Shown in pieces: positions 37,984 through 46,170 of a DNA stretch of 64,000 nt. Within the stretch, counting starts at the first letter, position 1. Each line of letters starts with the position of its first letter. Made by a program: the position numbers and the translations under genes. Source of the stretch: Anaerobiospirillum thomasii (GTDB lineage Bacteria > Pseudomonadota > Gammaproteobacteria > Enterobacterales > Succinivibrionaceae); contig NZ_UAPU01000005.1 in assembly GCF_900445255.1 (NCBI RefSeq), positions 135,001 through 199,000 on the forward strand, read 5' to 3'. The notes under the pieces were generated by a model. The model was not told the DNA's origin and ran no database searches. It worked only from the letters and a program-made list of their open reading frames with translations.

Positions 37984-38116
37984 TTTTTGTCAAAACCCAG
38001 TCTGGGCCTATTTTTTGTTAAAAATTTGGAAATAGAGGTTACCTTACGTTGAAAAATGCAGAAAAAGGTACAGATGCTTTGCTATGATTTAGGAAAAGAC
38101 AGTTTTAGAAATGCCA

Positions 38117-38160
38117 CGGGACACTACCCTTTAGATTAGAGCCCTAAAAATAGTGTCCCG
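38117..38160 (+). promoter_or_regulatory. Long hairpin before the first transposon gene
   Basis: Perfect ten-base inverted repeat CGGGACACTA / TAGTGTCCCG with a 24-base loop, ending 24 bases before the start codon. It could be an operator for self-repression or an RNA structure controlling translation; no T run follows. Confidence 0.55.
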
Positions 38161-38184
38161 CCCAAAAACGCACAAGGCGTCTTC

Positions 38185-38979
38185 ATGGCAATAATTGTAG
38201 CAGAAGAAGATACTCTTGTTAAAGAGGTATACAGAAAATCAAATAAAACCGGGAAGCGTGAGCTAGTACCAGTGCTTACGCTAAAGCCGGGCGTTGTGGT
38301 CAAATGCCGGTATTGCGGTCAGCCTATGATACGTTATGGTATAACCGGTTATAAAAAGCATATTGAAGACATTCGCCACGGAACTCCTACAAAGATCTTT
38401 CACCTGCAGATTCTAACCTGTCCCAATAAAGAAAAATGCCGTGACATAACATCAGGCAAAGATCCTCAAGGCAACAGCAATAAAGCAACCCATGTTCTGC
38501 TGCCTGATTATGCCTGCCCAGGTTTAAGAGTACAGTCAGACACAGCAGAAGATCTTGCCAAGGCCAATAAAGAGATACAGCATTTAAAGGGACAGTTTAA
38601 TCACACTAACCTGTCATGGCCCAGAATAGAGCTATATATCTCTCAGAGTAAGCTTTTACACAAGCTCAAAGAAGAGTACGTTAATTTTAGATATTTTGTC
38701 ATAAAAGCTCTTGGTCCCTTAGGAAAACACCTATCAATGCCCGTTGAAACGGTGCTATCTCATGCTCAAAATGTTTTTGAAACTTATAGTTTAAATTTTA
38801 ACAGGGCACCTGTTAAAACCAGAGGCAAAGCTTTTGATATACAAGGAAAAAACAAATTTAGAATTTTTGGTGTCTACTGTTGCTCGCAGTTTGTCAACGA
38901 CCCACCCATACACCTAAAACATAATTGGGTGATCTCCTGCAATAACATGATAATCAAAGAGCCAGATGACAGCTCTTAG
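38185..38979 (+). CDS. Transposon-encoded zinc-finger protein (DUF6431-like)
   Basis: A 264-residue protein. Two cysteine pairs, C41-R-Y-C44 and C79-x5-C85, point to a zinc-binding N-terminal domain. They are followed by THVLLPDYACPGLR, which resembles the HRLLPD pattern of DUF6431 proteins that accompany DDE transposases and AAA ATPases in other bacteria. The C-terminal half is helical, with no clear domain. The position, first in the transposon operon, suggests a role in target choice, end binding or regulation. DUF6431 membership is from memory of the pattern and is tentative. It is not a TniQ or TnsA homologue as far as can be seen. Confidence 0.65.
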   Translation: MAIIVAEEDTLVKEVYRKSNKTGKRELVPVLTLKPGVVVKCRYCGQPMIRYGITGYKKHIEDIRHGTPTKIFHLQILTCPNKEKCRDITSGKDPQGNSNKATHVLLPDYACPGLRVQSDTAEDLAKANKEIQHLKGQFNHTNLSWPRIELYISQSKLLHKLKEEYVNFRYFVIKALGPLGKHLSMPVETVLSHAQNVFETYSLNFNRAPVKTRGKAFDIQGKNKFRIFGVYCCSQFVNDPPIHLKHNWVISCNNMIIKEPDDSS

Positions 38980-39006
38980 TCATTTGTTTTATAGGAGATT
39001 CTATAA

Positions 39007-40560
39007 ATGACCAATATTAAACAAAGAATTAAAGATTTAAATGATGATCCAAAGAGTTACAGAATGAGGGTTATTGCGCCCATTGTGTCACTTAAGAAAG
39101 ATGCCAATGGGAAAAATTCGAAGAAGCGTGTGGCTATGATAAAACAGGTTGCAGCAGAGCAGTGCTTATCTGTGAGAACTATTGAGCGCTGGGTTGACCA
39201 ATATGAACAATTTGGTCTGCAAGGACTTGAGCCAAAGTATAAGAAGTTTCGCTCAGATATAAGGAGGTTCATCAGTTTTGAGAGTCTACTAGATGAAGCA
39301 ATAGTCTTGCGCAGGCAATGTCCTACCATTTCAGTAGTTGAGATCATTAAATGTCTGGAAGAAAAACACCAAAACATAAAGGGCATTATAAAGCGCTCTA
39401 CTTTACAGAGGCATTTACAGCAGAAAGGTTTTTCTCGTGGGGAGCTTTTAAGAGAGCGTGAAAAAGGAGGAACAGCATTTTTCGGAGCCTATCGTAAAAA
39501 GCTCCCTATGGAGCAGGTTCAGGCAGATATTAAAATAGCTGGAAAATCATTTTGTGTTAATGAGCAGGGCATGCCAGTAACCCCATATATCCATCTATGG
39601 ATGGACAATGCCTCACGCATGATCCTCGTGGCAACCATATCTGACACCCAGGATAACAGCCTGGTTCTGTCATCTTTTAGAGAGCTTGTTACAGGCTATG
39701 GTATTCCAATGAGCATTCTTACAGATCAGGGCTCTGTATATAAGAGCGCTGCAATGGAGCATTGCACCAGCACTTTAGGAGTTCCTCATAAGCGCTCAAA
39801 ACCATATAAACCTCAGAGCAAAGGGGCAATTGAACGTTTAAATGGTACTTTAGATAAAGTATTAAAGCAGCTTGAAGGTATGAATAATGTAAAGCTGAGT
39901 ATGGTTGAATTACTTGTAAAACAGTGGGTTGCAGAGTACAACGAAACACCACATTCAGCTCTAACCGAAAATATGGGAACAGATGCAGAGGTAACACTAT
40001 CCCCTAAAGAATATTTTTACAAATATATAGAGCCTGTAGCAAGACCTGTAGATGATATTGTGAATCTGGCCTTTACTATGGAGTACTCTCGTAAGGTCCT
40101 CAAGGATGGCGTCATACACATAAAAGGCCGTTATTACAAGTTGCCTGCAAATAGCGCCAAAAGTGGAGAGTATGTGGTCGTGCACTGCTCTTTAGTGGGC
40201 AATTCAGTGGAGCTTGTACAGGAGCTTACTGAGGAAGAAAAAAAAGAAAGCCTCTCACAGAGCATGTATAAATTTATACCGCTGTATGAGCGTGAAATCA
40301 AAGAGAATATTGACTTTACCGAACGTGCATCTGATAGATCAGAAGACATGCCTCAGTCTTTGCCTGATGAAATAAAGCCAACTATACAAAGGCTCGCCCG
40401 CAGGTTGTATAAGGATAGAGATCTTTATACCACAGAGAAGGATTTTGAAGAGCAACTAAGGAAAGAGCTATTCCACCAAGGCTCGGCCTCCTATAGCACA
40501 GAGCCAGGAAATAGCTCTTTATACAACAAAAGCTCAATCAAGACAGATGAGGATAAATAA
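39007..40560 (+). CDS. TniA/TnsB/MuA-like DDE transposase
   Basis: A 517-residue retroviral-integrase-superfamily transposase. An N-terminal helix-turn-helix region (EQCLSVRTIERWVDQYEQFGLQGL) precedes the rve core. The catalytic triad is Asp174 (VQADIKIAG), Asp240 (ILTDQGSVY) and Glu276 (SKGAIERLNG), a DDx35E spacing. The C-terminal beta-rich part (KVLKDGVIHIKGRYYKLP) matches the Mu transposase C-terminal domain. It starts 27 bases behind the zinc-protein gene and ends two bases before the ATPase gene. Confidence 0.88.
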   Translation: MTNIKQRIKDLNDDPKSYRMRVIAPIVSLKKDANGKNSKKRVAMIKQVAAEQCLSVRTIERWVDQYEQFGLQGLEPKYKKFRSDIRRFISFESLLDEAIVLRRQCPTISVVEIIKCLEEKHQNIKGIIKRSTLQRHLQQKGFSRGELLREREKGGTAFFGAYRKKLPMEQVQADIKIAGKSFCVNEQGMPVTPYIHLWMDNASRMILVATISDTQDNSLVLSSFRELVTGYGIPMSILTDQGSVYKSAAMEHCTSTLGVPHKRSKPYKPQSKGAIERLNGTLDKVLKQLEGMNNVKLSMVELLVKQWVAEYNETPHSALTENMGTDAEVTLSPKEYFYKYIEPVARPVDDIVNLAFTMEYSRKVLKDGVIHIKGRYYKLPANSAKSGEYVVVHCSLVGNSVELVQELTEEEKKESLSQSMYKFIPLYEREIKENIDFTERASDRSEDMPQSLPDEIKPTIQRLARRLYKDRDLYTTEKDFEEQLRKELFHQGSASYSTEPGNSSLYNKSSIKTDEDK

Positions 40561-40562
40561 TT

Positions 40563-41417
40563 ATGATAAGCACTGATTTGCTAGACTACTTTAAGATGGA
40601 ATATACCCCTTTTACAAATAATATTGACACTGGCTTTCTCTATCAGACAGACATTTTTAGAGGAGCATGCCTGAAGTTAAAAATGGCCATTGAGAACAAC
40701 TCATTTGCATTGCTGACCGGAGTCCCTGGTACAGGTAAAAGCACACTGCTGCGCTACTTTACATCTCAGCTTAATGAAGAAAAACATACAGTGATGTATG
40801 TATCACTGTCTAATGCCACACCCAGGTGGATGTATATTGCTCCATTAAATCAGATGGGTGTAAAGTCAAAGTATTATGTCAATGATGCGCGTCTGCAGCT
40901 GCACAGAGAGATTGAGACATTAAGAAAGACCCACGGTAAAAAGGTAATTCTGATATTTGATGAGGCCCACCTGCTGGCTAATAAGTACAGTAAATTCAGC
41001 CTGCTTGAGGAGATTAGATTTTTACTCAACGGTAACAGCTATGACAGCGGATCACCGCTTACACTGATACTCTCAGGCCAAAAAGAAATTCTGTCTGTGC
41101 TCAAGACAGATAAGTGCAAGGCTATAACTCAAAGGATTATGTATTTTAGTTCTACGCAGAATCTGACAAATGAGCAGGTTGGCAGTTATATAGGATCTCA
41201 TTTAAAGTGGTCAAGATGTCAAGATAATCCGTTTGAATATAGGGCCGTGGAAAAGATAGGCGATCTCTCAGGAGGAAATCCACGACTTATTAATAAGATC
41301 TGTATGCACGCTTTAAGCTATACATGCTTAAAGCGTGAAGAGAAGGTAACCGAAGCTACCGTAACTGAGGTTGCCAATAACGAGGTTATTGACCTAATTT
41401 TAAAGAATTTAAACTAG
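40563..41417 (+). CDS. TniB/TnsC/ExeA-like AAA+ ATPase of the transposon
   Basis: A 284-residue AAA+ protein. Walker A is GVPGTGKST (residues 53-61), Walker B VILIFDEAHLL near 128-138, followed by LILSGQKEIL and the sensor-2 region GDLSGGNPRLINKIC. ATPases of this type (TniB, TnsC, MuB) recruit the DDE transposase to target DNA and give target immunity. The gene directly follows the transposase. Its end is followed by a hairpin. Confidence 0.87.
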   Translation: MISTDLLDYFKMEYTPFTNNIDTGFLYQTDIFRGACLKLKMAIENNSFALLTGVPGTGKSTLLRYFTSQLNEEKHTVMYVSLSNATPRWMYIAPLNQMGVKSKYYVNDARLQLHREIETLRKTHGKKVILIFDEAHLLANKYSKFSLLEEIRFLLNGNSYDSGSPLTLILSGQKEILSVLKTDKCKAITQRIMYFSSTQNLTNEQVGSYIGSHLKWSRCQDNPFEYRAVEKIGDLSGGNPRLINKICMHALSYTCLKREEKVTEATVTEVANNEVIDLILKNLN

Positions 41418-41427
41418 TGTTAAATTG

Positions 41428-41458
41428 AGCTTATCCTGTGAAGCTTCCAGGATAAGCT
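41428..41458 (+). terminator. Hairpin behind the transposon ATPase gene
   Basis: Perfect eleven-base-pair stem AGCTTATCCTG / CAGGATAAGCT with a nine-base loop, 11 bases behind the stop. No T run, so termination is only likely. Confidence 0.6.
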
Positions 41459-41557
41459 GTGCCTACAATCATAAGCCACCTCTCCCAATAATACAAGCCA
41501 ATTGTCATCATTTTAATGAATATTAAGAAAATTTTTATAGTATTACGTCAGACTAAT

Positions 41558-41861
41558 TGGCAGGTGGTAAAAACATTATTGCAATCATATGGTTATGACA
41601 AAAAAGAGCAGTTATAGACAACATATTTGAGCAGGTGGTGACACTATTATTGTAGGCACAAACAAGACAAGATTACGACATAATTGTAAGCAATTAGTGG
41701 CAACATACTTTAAACAGATATTGCCGACAAACTCGAGCAAATGGAGACAACAATTTGAGGTCAAAAAGGCGACAGAAATAAAGCAGTTAGTGTCAACAAT
41801 AAAATAGCAGAAAAGCCATTAAATAAGGACATAATTATGAGCAATTTTAATGACAAACTAG
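41558..41861 (+). repeat. Right-end array of transposase-site-like repeats
   Basis: Seven degenerate copies begin with GCA at 41560, 41608, 41631, 41690, 41737, 41783 and 41841. The best ones read GCAATTAGTGGCAACAT, GCAGTTAGTGTCAACAA and GCAAATGGAGACAACAA; the last, GCAATTTTAATGACA, is at the tip. Spacing is 48, 23, 59, 47, 46 and 58 bases. Degeneracy and spacing fit binding sites of a TnsB/MuA-type transposase. Mirror copies occur at the left end (37930, 37979). Confidence 0.7.
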
Positions 41862-42212
41862 CAGAGCATTGACATCATTTAGATTATTATTTAAAAAATC
41901 ATGACATATATGCTCAATACACTCTCTTTTGACAAGGCTTAGTTTCAATGTGCCATTCTCTAAGGATTTGAGCATAAGTGTAGGATCTGACAGGGCCTTT
42001 TTATCAATTCTGCCAAGAAGAGTTTTTAAAGCGGCATTTGATAGCTGCTGTGATATTACAGTCTTAACCAGAGCCTCAAAAAAAGTATGATAGCACTGCC
42101 TGTCAGGTATAGAAAATCTCTCATAGAGCTGTTTATAATCCTGATCTTTCTCAATAAGCTTTAATACATCATCTTTATTTATTATAAAGAGATTTTCTAA
42201 GCTACCTTTCAT
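41862..42212 (-). pseudogene. N-terminal fragment of the split AlkA-type DNA glycosylase
   Basis: The minus-strand frame begins MKGSLENLFIINKDD and runs through YHTFFEALVKTVISQQLSNAALKTLLGRI, the conserved first half of an HhH-GPD glycosylase. It ends at ...NDVNAL, after which the frame enters the transposon end and stops within six codons (about 41847). The second half lies beyond the transposon. Without catalytic Asp and HhH this fragment cannot be an active glycosylase. Confidence 0.85.
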
Positions 42213-42524
42213 TGCTAAACCTTAATATTTAAAAGATTGAAGTGTTCTACCTCATTTTAGATAAAATCTCAAAGATGTACACGCCAATCTGTTACTTTAA
42301 ACATAAGCATACTTATCCTTATATAAAACACTCTTAGAGATCAAAAAATCTCATGTCTTTATGCAAGTATGATTTTTTTACAATATAGCCTTAAAGGTAT
42401 TGAAGCCTTTGTATTTTAATTGCGTGTCTTAAAATCTGTGATCTTGGGCAGATGCTGCTAGGCTGTTGCCATTGCATTTGCTGTGAGAATATTCTACAGT
42501 CAGAGAGGATAAGGAGTTTTTATT
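42213..42524. other. Intergenic region, nothing recognised
   Basis: About 310 AT-rich bases between divergent genes. No gene, RNA or clear repeat is seen. Confidence 0.5.
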
Positions 42525-43160
42525 ATGAAGATTGCAGTAATAGGGGCCAATACCAGACTTGGGCGGCTTATTGTCATTGAGGCAGAGCGCAGCGGTATTC
42601 AGGTTACCTCAATTGTCAATGATTATAAGGATTTAGTAGGCAACGGTCCGGTAAAGCTCTGCTCATATACCGATCTTGTCTACAGCGATATAAATAAATT
42701 CTATGCTCTTATCGATGCCACTTCATTTTTAGATATAGCCTCATTCAGCCTTGAGCGTCTGCCATGTCTGCATGTGTGCCATCTGCTGCAAAAGGAGAAT
42801 ATAAAGCTTTTGTGTGTAGGCTCGCCTGCACTCTTATATACAGATAAAAGCAAAACAGAGCTCTTTGGAGATAATGAGGATATTCAAAACTCCATCAGGG
42901 GCAGTGATGCTACGCGTCAGATCTTAACCTTAAAGCGCATGCGTGATTATAACAATGTTAACTGGTCTTTGTTATGTCCACCTATGCATCTTGATGAAAA
43001 GGGCTATGGCAAGGGGCGTTATGAGTTTAGTGATGATGTGCTGCCTCTTGATGTGACAGGGCGCAGTTCCATCTCGTATAAGGATCTGTCTTTGGCCTGT
43101 ATAGACTATTTAAAGCGCGGACCTAAAAGTCAAAGTGTCATCTCCGTGCGCTCTTTATGA
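42525..43160 (+). CDS. NAD(P)-binding Rossmann-fold protein (YwnB/NmrA-like)
   Basis: A 211-residue protein beginning MKIAVIGANTRLGRLIV, a Rossmann nucleotide-binding motif (GANTRLG in place of GATGxxG). It continues with ALIDATSF, LCVGSPALLY and VNWSLLCPP, the pattern of small atypical SDR proteins that act as NAD(P)H-dependent reductases or sensors. The substrate cannot be told. AAGGAG precedes the start. It is a single gene with a terminator behind it. Confidence 0.75.
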   Translation: MKIAVIGANTRLGRLIVIEAERSGIQVTSIVNDYKDLVGNGPVKLCSYTDLVYSDINKFYALIDATSFLDIASFSLERLPCLHVCHLLQKENIKLLCVGSPALLYTDKSKTELFGDNEDIQNSIRGSDATRQILTLKRMRDYNNVNWSLLCPPMHLDEKGYGKGRYEFSDDVLPLDVTGRSSISYKDLSLACIDYLKRGPKSQSVISVRSL

Positions 43161-43194
43161 AAAAAGCCCTTAAGTCTGACTTAAGGGCTTTTTA
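43160..43194. terminator. Bidirectional terminator
   Basis: Hairpin AAAAGCCCTTAA / TTAAGGGCTTTT with a seven-base loop and A/T tracts on both sides, between two convergent genes. Confidence 0.9.
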
Positions 43195-43209
43195 AACTGT
43201 TATGCCTGA

Positions 43210-44760
43210 TTAGGCACTTGCCAGCTTTTCTTTTTTAACATTTCTCAAATGCAGAGCTGATATAGTGGCAACCATAATCACAAATACAGTGATAAGTGAG
43301 ATGGAAAGATTGCCGGTAAAGCCTGCAACTATGTAGCCAATAAAGGCTGACAGGGCACAGATACTTGCATATGGTAGCTGTGTAGCTACGTGTTCAATGT
43401 GAACACAGCCGGCACCTGCTGATGAAAGAATAGTGGTATCTGAAATTGGTGAGGTGTGATCGCCAAAGACAGAGCCAGCAAGGGTAGCTGACAGAGTAAT
43501 GATGGTCAGAGAACCTGTAGGGTCAATAGCCTCGGCTACAGTTACCACGATAGGGATTAAGATACCAAAAGTACCCCAGGCTGTACCTGTTGAGAAGCTT
43601 AAGAAGCCTGCAATTACGAAAATAATAGCTGGCAGGAAGTTGCCTACTAAACCTGCATCATTTTCAACTAAGGTTGAAATAAAGACAGGGGTCTGAAGCA
43701 GATCACGGCATACACCTGATATAGCCCAGGCCAGAACCAGAATCATATTGGCAGGGATCATAGCCTGTACGCCCTTTAAAACGCCCTGCATAAACTGCTT
43801 GAGGGTTAAAAGACGTCTGCCTACGAAAAGTACAAAGGCTACACCTAAGGCTGCAAAAGAGCCTAAAACTAAAGCAGGGCCTGCTGAGGTATTACCAAAG
43901 GCGGCACCTAATGTGTGATAGGCAGGATCATCACCAAAATAACCGCCTACATATAAAAGTGAGAGGGTGGCACAGATCATAAGAGCAACAATAGGCACTA
44001 TCATATCAAGCACAGTACCTTTGGCTACAACATCAAAGTCCTCTTCAGATGTATCCTGCACACCGTTGAGATCACCCTTGGCGGCAGCCTGCTCTGCCTT
44101 GCGCATAGGGCCAAAATCAAAGTTACCAAGAGCTACTAAAATAACCATGGCTAAAGAGACCAGGGCATAAAAGTTCCAAGGCACGGTTGAGATAAAGGCC
44201 TCAATTTCACTTTCAAAGGCACCTGTATCCTTTAGGTTTGAGCCTACTGCTGCAGCCCATGAGGAGATAGGGGCGATAATACAGATAGGAGCAGCTGTGG
44301 CATCGATAATATAGGCAAGCTTGGCTCTTGAGATCTTATATTTATCAGTTACAGGGCGCATAACTGTGCCTACTGTCAGACAGTTAAAGTAGTCATCAAT
44401 AAAGATGAAGGCACCAAGAGCTGAGGTTGAAACCAAAGCTGTCTTTTTATTCTTGATCTTGGTGGCAGCCCAGTCACCGTAGGCTCTTGATCCGCCGGCC
44501 ATAGATATTACATAAACCAGGGCGCCGAGTAATGAGCAGAAGATAATAATATTAAAATCTACTTTGTTAACCATTACAGAAAAGGCATTTTCAATGGTTT
44601 TAACAGCAACAAAGTCACCGCCTATACCTATACTGTAGATTAATGTACCGGTCAGAATACCGATAATCAGAGATGAGAACACCTCTTTGGTAATTAAAGC
44701 CAGTCCTACCGCAATTACAGGAGGTAGAATAGACAGAATGCCTGCGTAATATGGCTCCAT
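43210..44760 (-). CDS. Na+/H+ antiporter of the NhaC type
   Basis: A 516-residue membrane protein with about 12 hydrophobic segments. It has the family's GAFIFIDDYFNCLTVGTVMRP motif with paired Asp in a membrane helix, and SSWAAAVGS, FSTGTAWGTFGILIP and GSVFGDHTSPISDTTILSSAGAG, all typical of the NhaC superfamily. It exchanges Na+ for protons or, in some relatives, carries malate/lactate or amino acids. The start has TGGAG upstream. Single gene. Confidence 0.83.
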   Translation of the reverse strand: MEPYYAGILSILPPVIAVGLALITKEVFSSLIIGILTGTLIYSIGIGGDFVAVKTIENAFSVMVNKVDFNIIIFCSLLGALVYVISMAGGSRAYGDWAATKIKNKKTALVSTSALGAFIFIDDYFNCLTVGTVMRPVTDKYKISRAKLAYIIDATAAPICIIAPISSWAAAVGSNLKDTGAFESEIEAFISTVPWNFYALVSLAMVILVALGNFDFGPMRKAEQAAAKGDLNGVQDTSEEDFDVVAKGTVLDMIVPIVALMICATLSLLYVGGYFGDDPAYHTLGAAFGNTSAGPALVLGSFAALGVAFVLFVGRRLLTLKQFMQGVLKGVQAMIPANMILVLAWAISGVCRDLLQTPVFISTLVENDAGLVGNFLPAIIFVIAGFLSFSTGTAWGTFGILIPIVVTVAEAIDPTGSLTIITLSATLAGSVFGDHTSPISDTTILSSAGAGCVHIEHVATQLPYASICALSAFIGYIVAGFTGNLSISLITVFVIMVATISALHLRNVKKEKLASA

Positions 44761-44857
44761 AGAAACTCCAGAATCTTTTATTGGGCACCAAATTGGTGCA
44801 AATGCATTTAAAATTGATTGGATTATAGCATATAAATAGGAGGATCGGGCAAAATAA

Positions 44858-44885
44858 GCGATGCTTTATCAAAATAAAGCATCGT
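44858..44885 (-). terminator. Terminator behind the SprA-like gene
   Basis: Perfect eleven-base-pair stem CGATGCTTTAT / ATAAAGCATCG with a four-base loop, 25 bases behind the stop of the minus-strand gene. CTTATTTTG follows on that strand. Confidence 0.8.
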
Positions 44886-44909
44886 TTTAGTGCGGAAAAT
44901 CAATGAAAG

Positions 44910-45785
44910 TTAAACGCCCATATAACCTTCAAGCTTTTTGCTTATGACAGCAGGGGCAGCTGGCTGATTGTCATTATTCTTTGGCTCATCAGTTGTGCTG
45001 CGCTTATTGGTGTGTTCATTGCCTTTTATGGTGTTATCAGTGTCTGCAGATGAGGATCTGTCAGAATCAGAAGATCCCTCCATAGCCTTTTGAGCTTCTT
45101 CCTGTGCCTGCTCACGCATCTGAGCGCGGGCTGCATTTTCCTTTTGCTGAGCTGAAGCTGCAACTGAGCGATCGGCAGATGATGGCTGAGCAGGGGCGAG
45201 GGCTGCTGCTCTTACCTTCTGCATCTTTTCAATGGTGGCCTTTGGATCTTTTTCCTCAGAGACATCGATATTTACATGACCGCCTGTAATATATCTTTTG
45301 CCGTCAGGTCCTGTTTCATACTCATATGATGGAGCAGAGGCAAGATGACCTCCTACAGACTTATGGGTATTTTCATGCAAACGCACTTCAGCCTCGCGCT
45401 GTTTCATGCCCTCAATCTGCTTGCGCTCTTCCTCTGTCAGCTCTTTAGTCTCACCAGGCTTTTTTTCACCTTCCTTGACATCCTTGGTAGTGGCAGTTTT
45501 ATCATCAGTGCTTTCATTGCCGTTTGCAGCATCTTTTGCCACAGGTGTGGCAGGTGCTGCCTCTTTGGAGTTAAGACCTAAGTAGGCTTTCAGAGCAGTG
45601 TGGCGGTTGTGTGAGAAGTGACTGTTATCCTTGTCAGAAGGTCTGTCCTTTTGCAGATCTACATTATCATTTTGCAGCTGCAGTGGCTTGGCGCTGACCT
45701 GCTGGGCAACAGCATTAAGATTCTGATACTGTTCCTGCGGCGCTATGCCATTATGTATCTGTGTTGGGCTGTTTACATTTATCAT
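44910..45785 (-). CDS. SprA-related putative metalloprotease
   Basis: About 291 residues from the ATG at 45785, chosen because AGGAG lies nine bases before it and too close to an upstream TTG. The conserved core is residues 130-205: MKQREAEVRLHENTHKSVGGH, YEYETGPDGKRYITGGHV, DPKATIEKMQKVRAAALAPAQPS, which matches the SprA-related family (PF12118). HENTH resembles a zinc-protease HExxH motif with Glu and second His in place. Flanking regions are low-complexity (Asp, Lys, Thr, Gln rich). No signal peptide is seen. The role in the cell is unknown; in Shewanella the family was linked to adhesion or surface functions. Confidence 0.75.
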   Translation of the reverse strand: MINVNSPTQIHNGIAPQEQYQNLNAVAQQVSAKPLQLQNDNVDLQKDRPSDKDNSHFSHNRHTALKAYLGLNSKEAAPATPVAKDAANGNESTDDKTATTKDVKEGEKKPGETKELTEEERKQIEGMKQREAEVRLHENTHKSVGGHLASAPSYEYETGPDGKRYITGGHVNIDVSEEKDPKATIEKMQKVRAAALAPAQPSSADRSVAASAQQKENAARAQMREQAQEEAQKAMEGSSDSDRSSSADTDNTIKGNEHTNKRSTTDEPKNNDNQPAAPAVISKKLEGYMGV

Positions 45786-46121
45786 AAGCAAGATCTCCTG
45801 TTAACTGATATTAACGGCAGATGAAGTCTAATCTTTACCCACAAAAGCATTTTTTATACCACTTTTTTTATAAGTTCTTTGTTTTTTAATCTTATTTTTT
45901 ACAAAGTCTAAAATTAAGTTAAAAACACTGTAAAAAGTAAGAAGCCAGGCTGTATGTAAAACAGTTATGCAAGAGCAGATGGCAGGAGAAAAATCATAGC
46001 AAAAGTGTATTTGCTCACGATTTAAAAGGTAAAGGCTCTTTTAAGATGAAGAGTGCGTGTGTGTTTAAGATGCAGCTTTGATGTAATCAAGGAAGGCAGT
46101 GGTCTTAAAGATGGCAGTAAA
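45786..46121. other. Intergenic region, nothing recognised
   Basis: About 335 AT-rich bases upstream of the SprA-like gene. No gene, RNA or strong promoter is seen. Confidence 0.5.
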
Positions 46122-46144
46122 AAGGGCATGCTGTGCATGCCCTT
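46117..46144 (-). terminator. Terminator of the potGHI operon
   Basis: Perfect ten-base-pair stem AAGGGCATGC / GCATGCCCTT with a three-base loop, 27 bases behind the potI stop. On the minus strand it runs into TTTTTAC. Confidence 0.85.
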
Positions 46145-46170
46145 AAAACCTTGCTGCTTACTGATAAAGT

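Larger units (their letters stand above)
37881..41861 (+). mobile_element. Three-gene Mu/Tn5053-like transposon with repeated end sites, about 4.0 kb
   Basis: A zinc protein, a DDE transposase and a TniB/TnsC-like ATPase lie in one direction between imperfect inverted ends. Both ends contain TGTCATTAA followed by GCTCATA. The right end holds six further copies of a motif near GCAGTTAGTGNCAACA, and the left end holds at least two in inverted orientation. Several binding sites per end are typical of TnsB/MuA/TniA transposases. The imperfect direct repeats CAGTGC (37875-37880) and CAGAGC (41862-41867) may be a decayed target duplication. It interrupts a DNA glycosylase gene. No cargo gene and no TniQ/TnsD homologue are seen. 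Confidence 0.8.

Noticed and set aside
38185-38979. TniQ/TnsD or TnsA identity of the first transposon gene
   Set aside because: It lacks the TniQ N-terminal pattern and shows no nuclease motif of TnsA; only the zinc motif and the LLPD segment are recognisable.
41558-41861. CRISPR array
   Set aside because: The copies are short and degenerate, the spacing varies from 23 to 59 bases and no cas genes are near; they fit transposon end sites.
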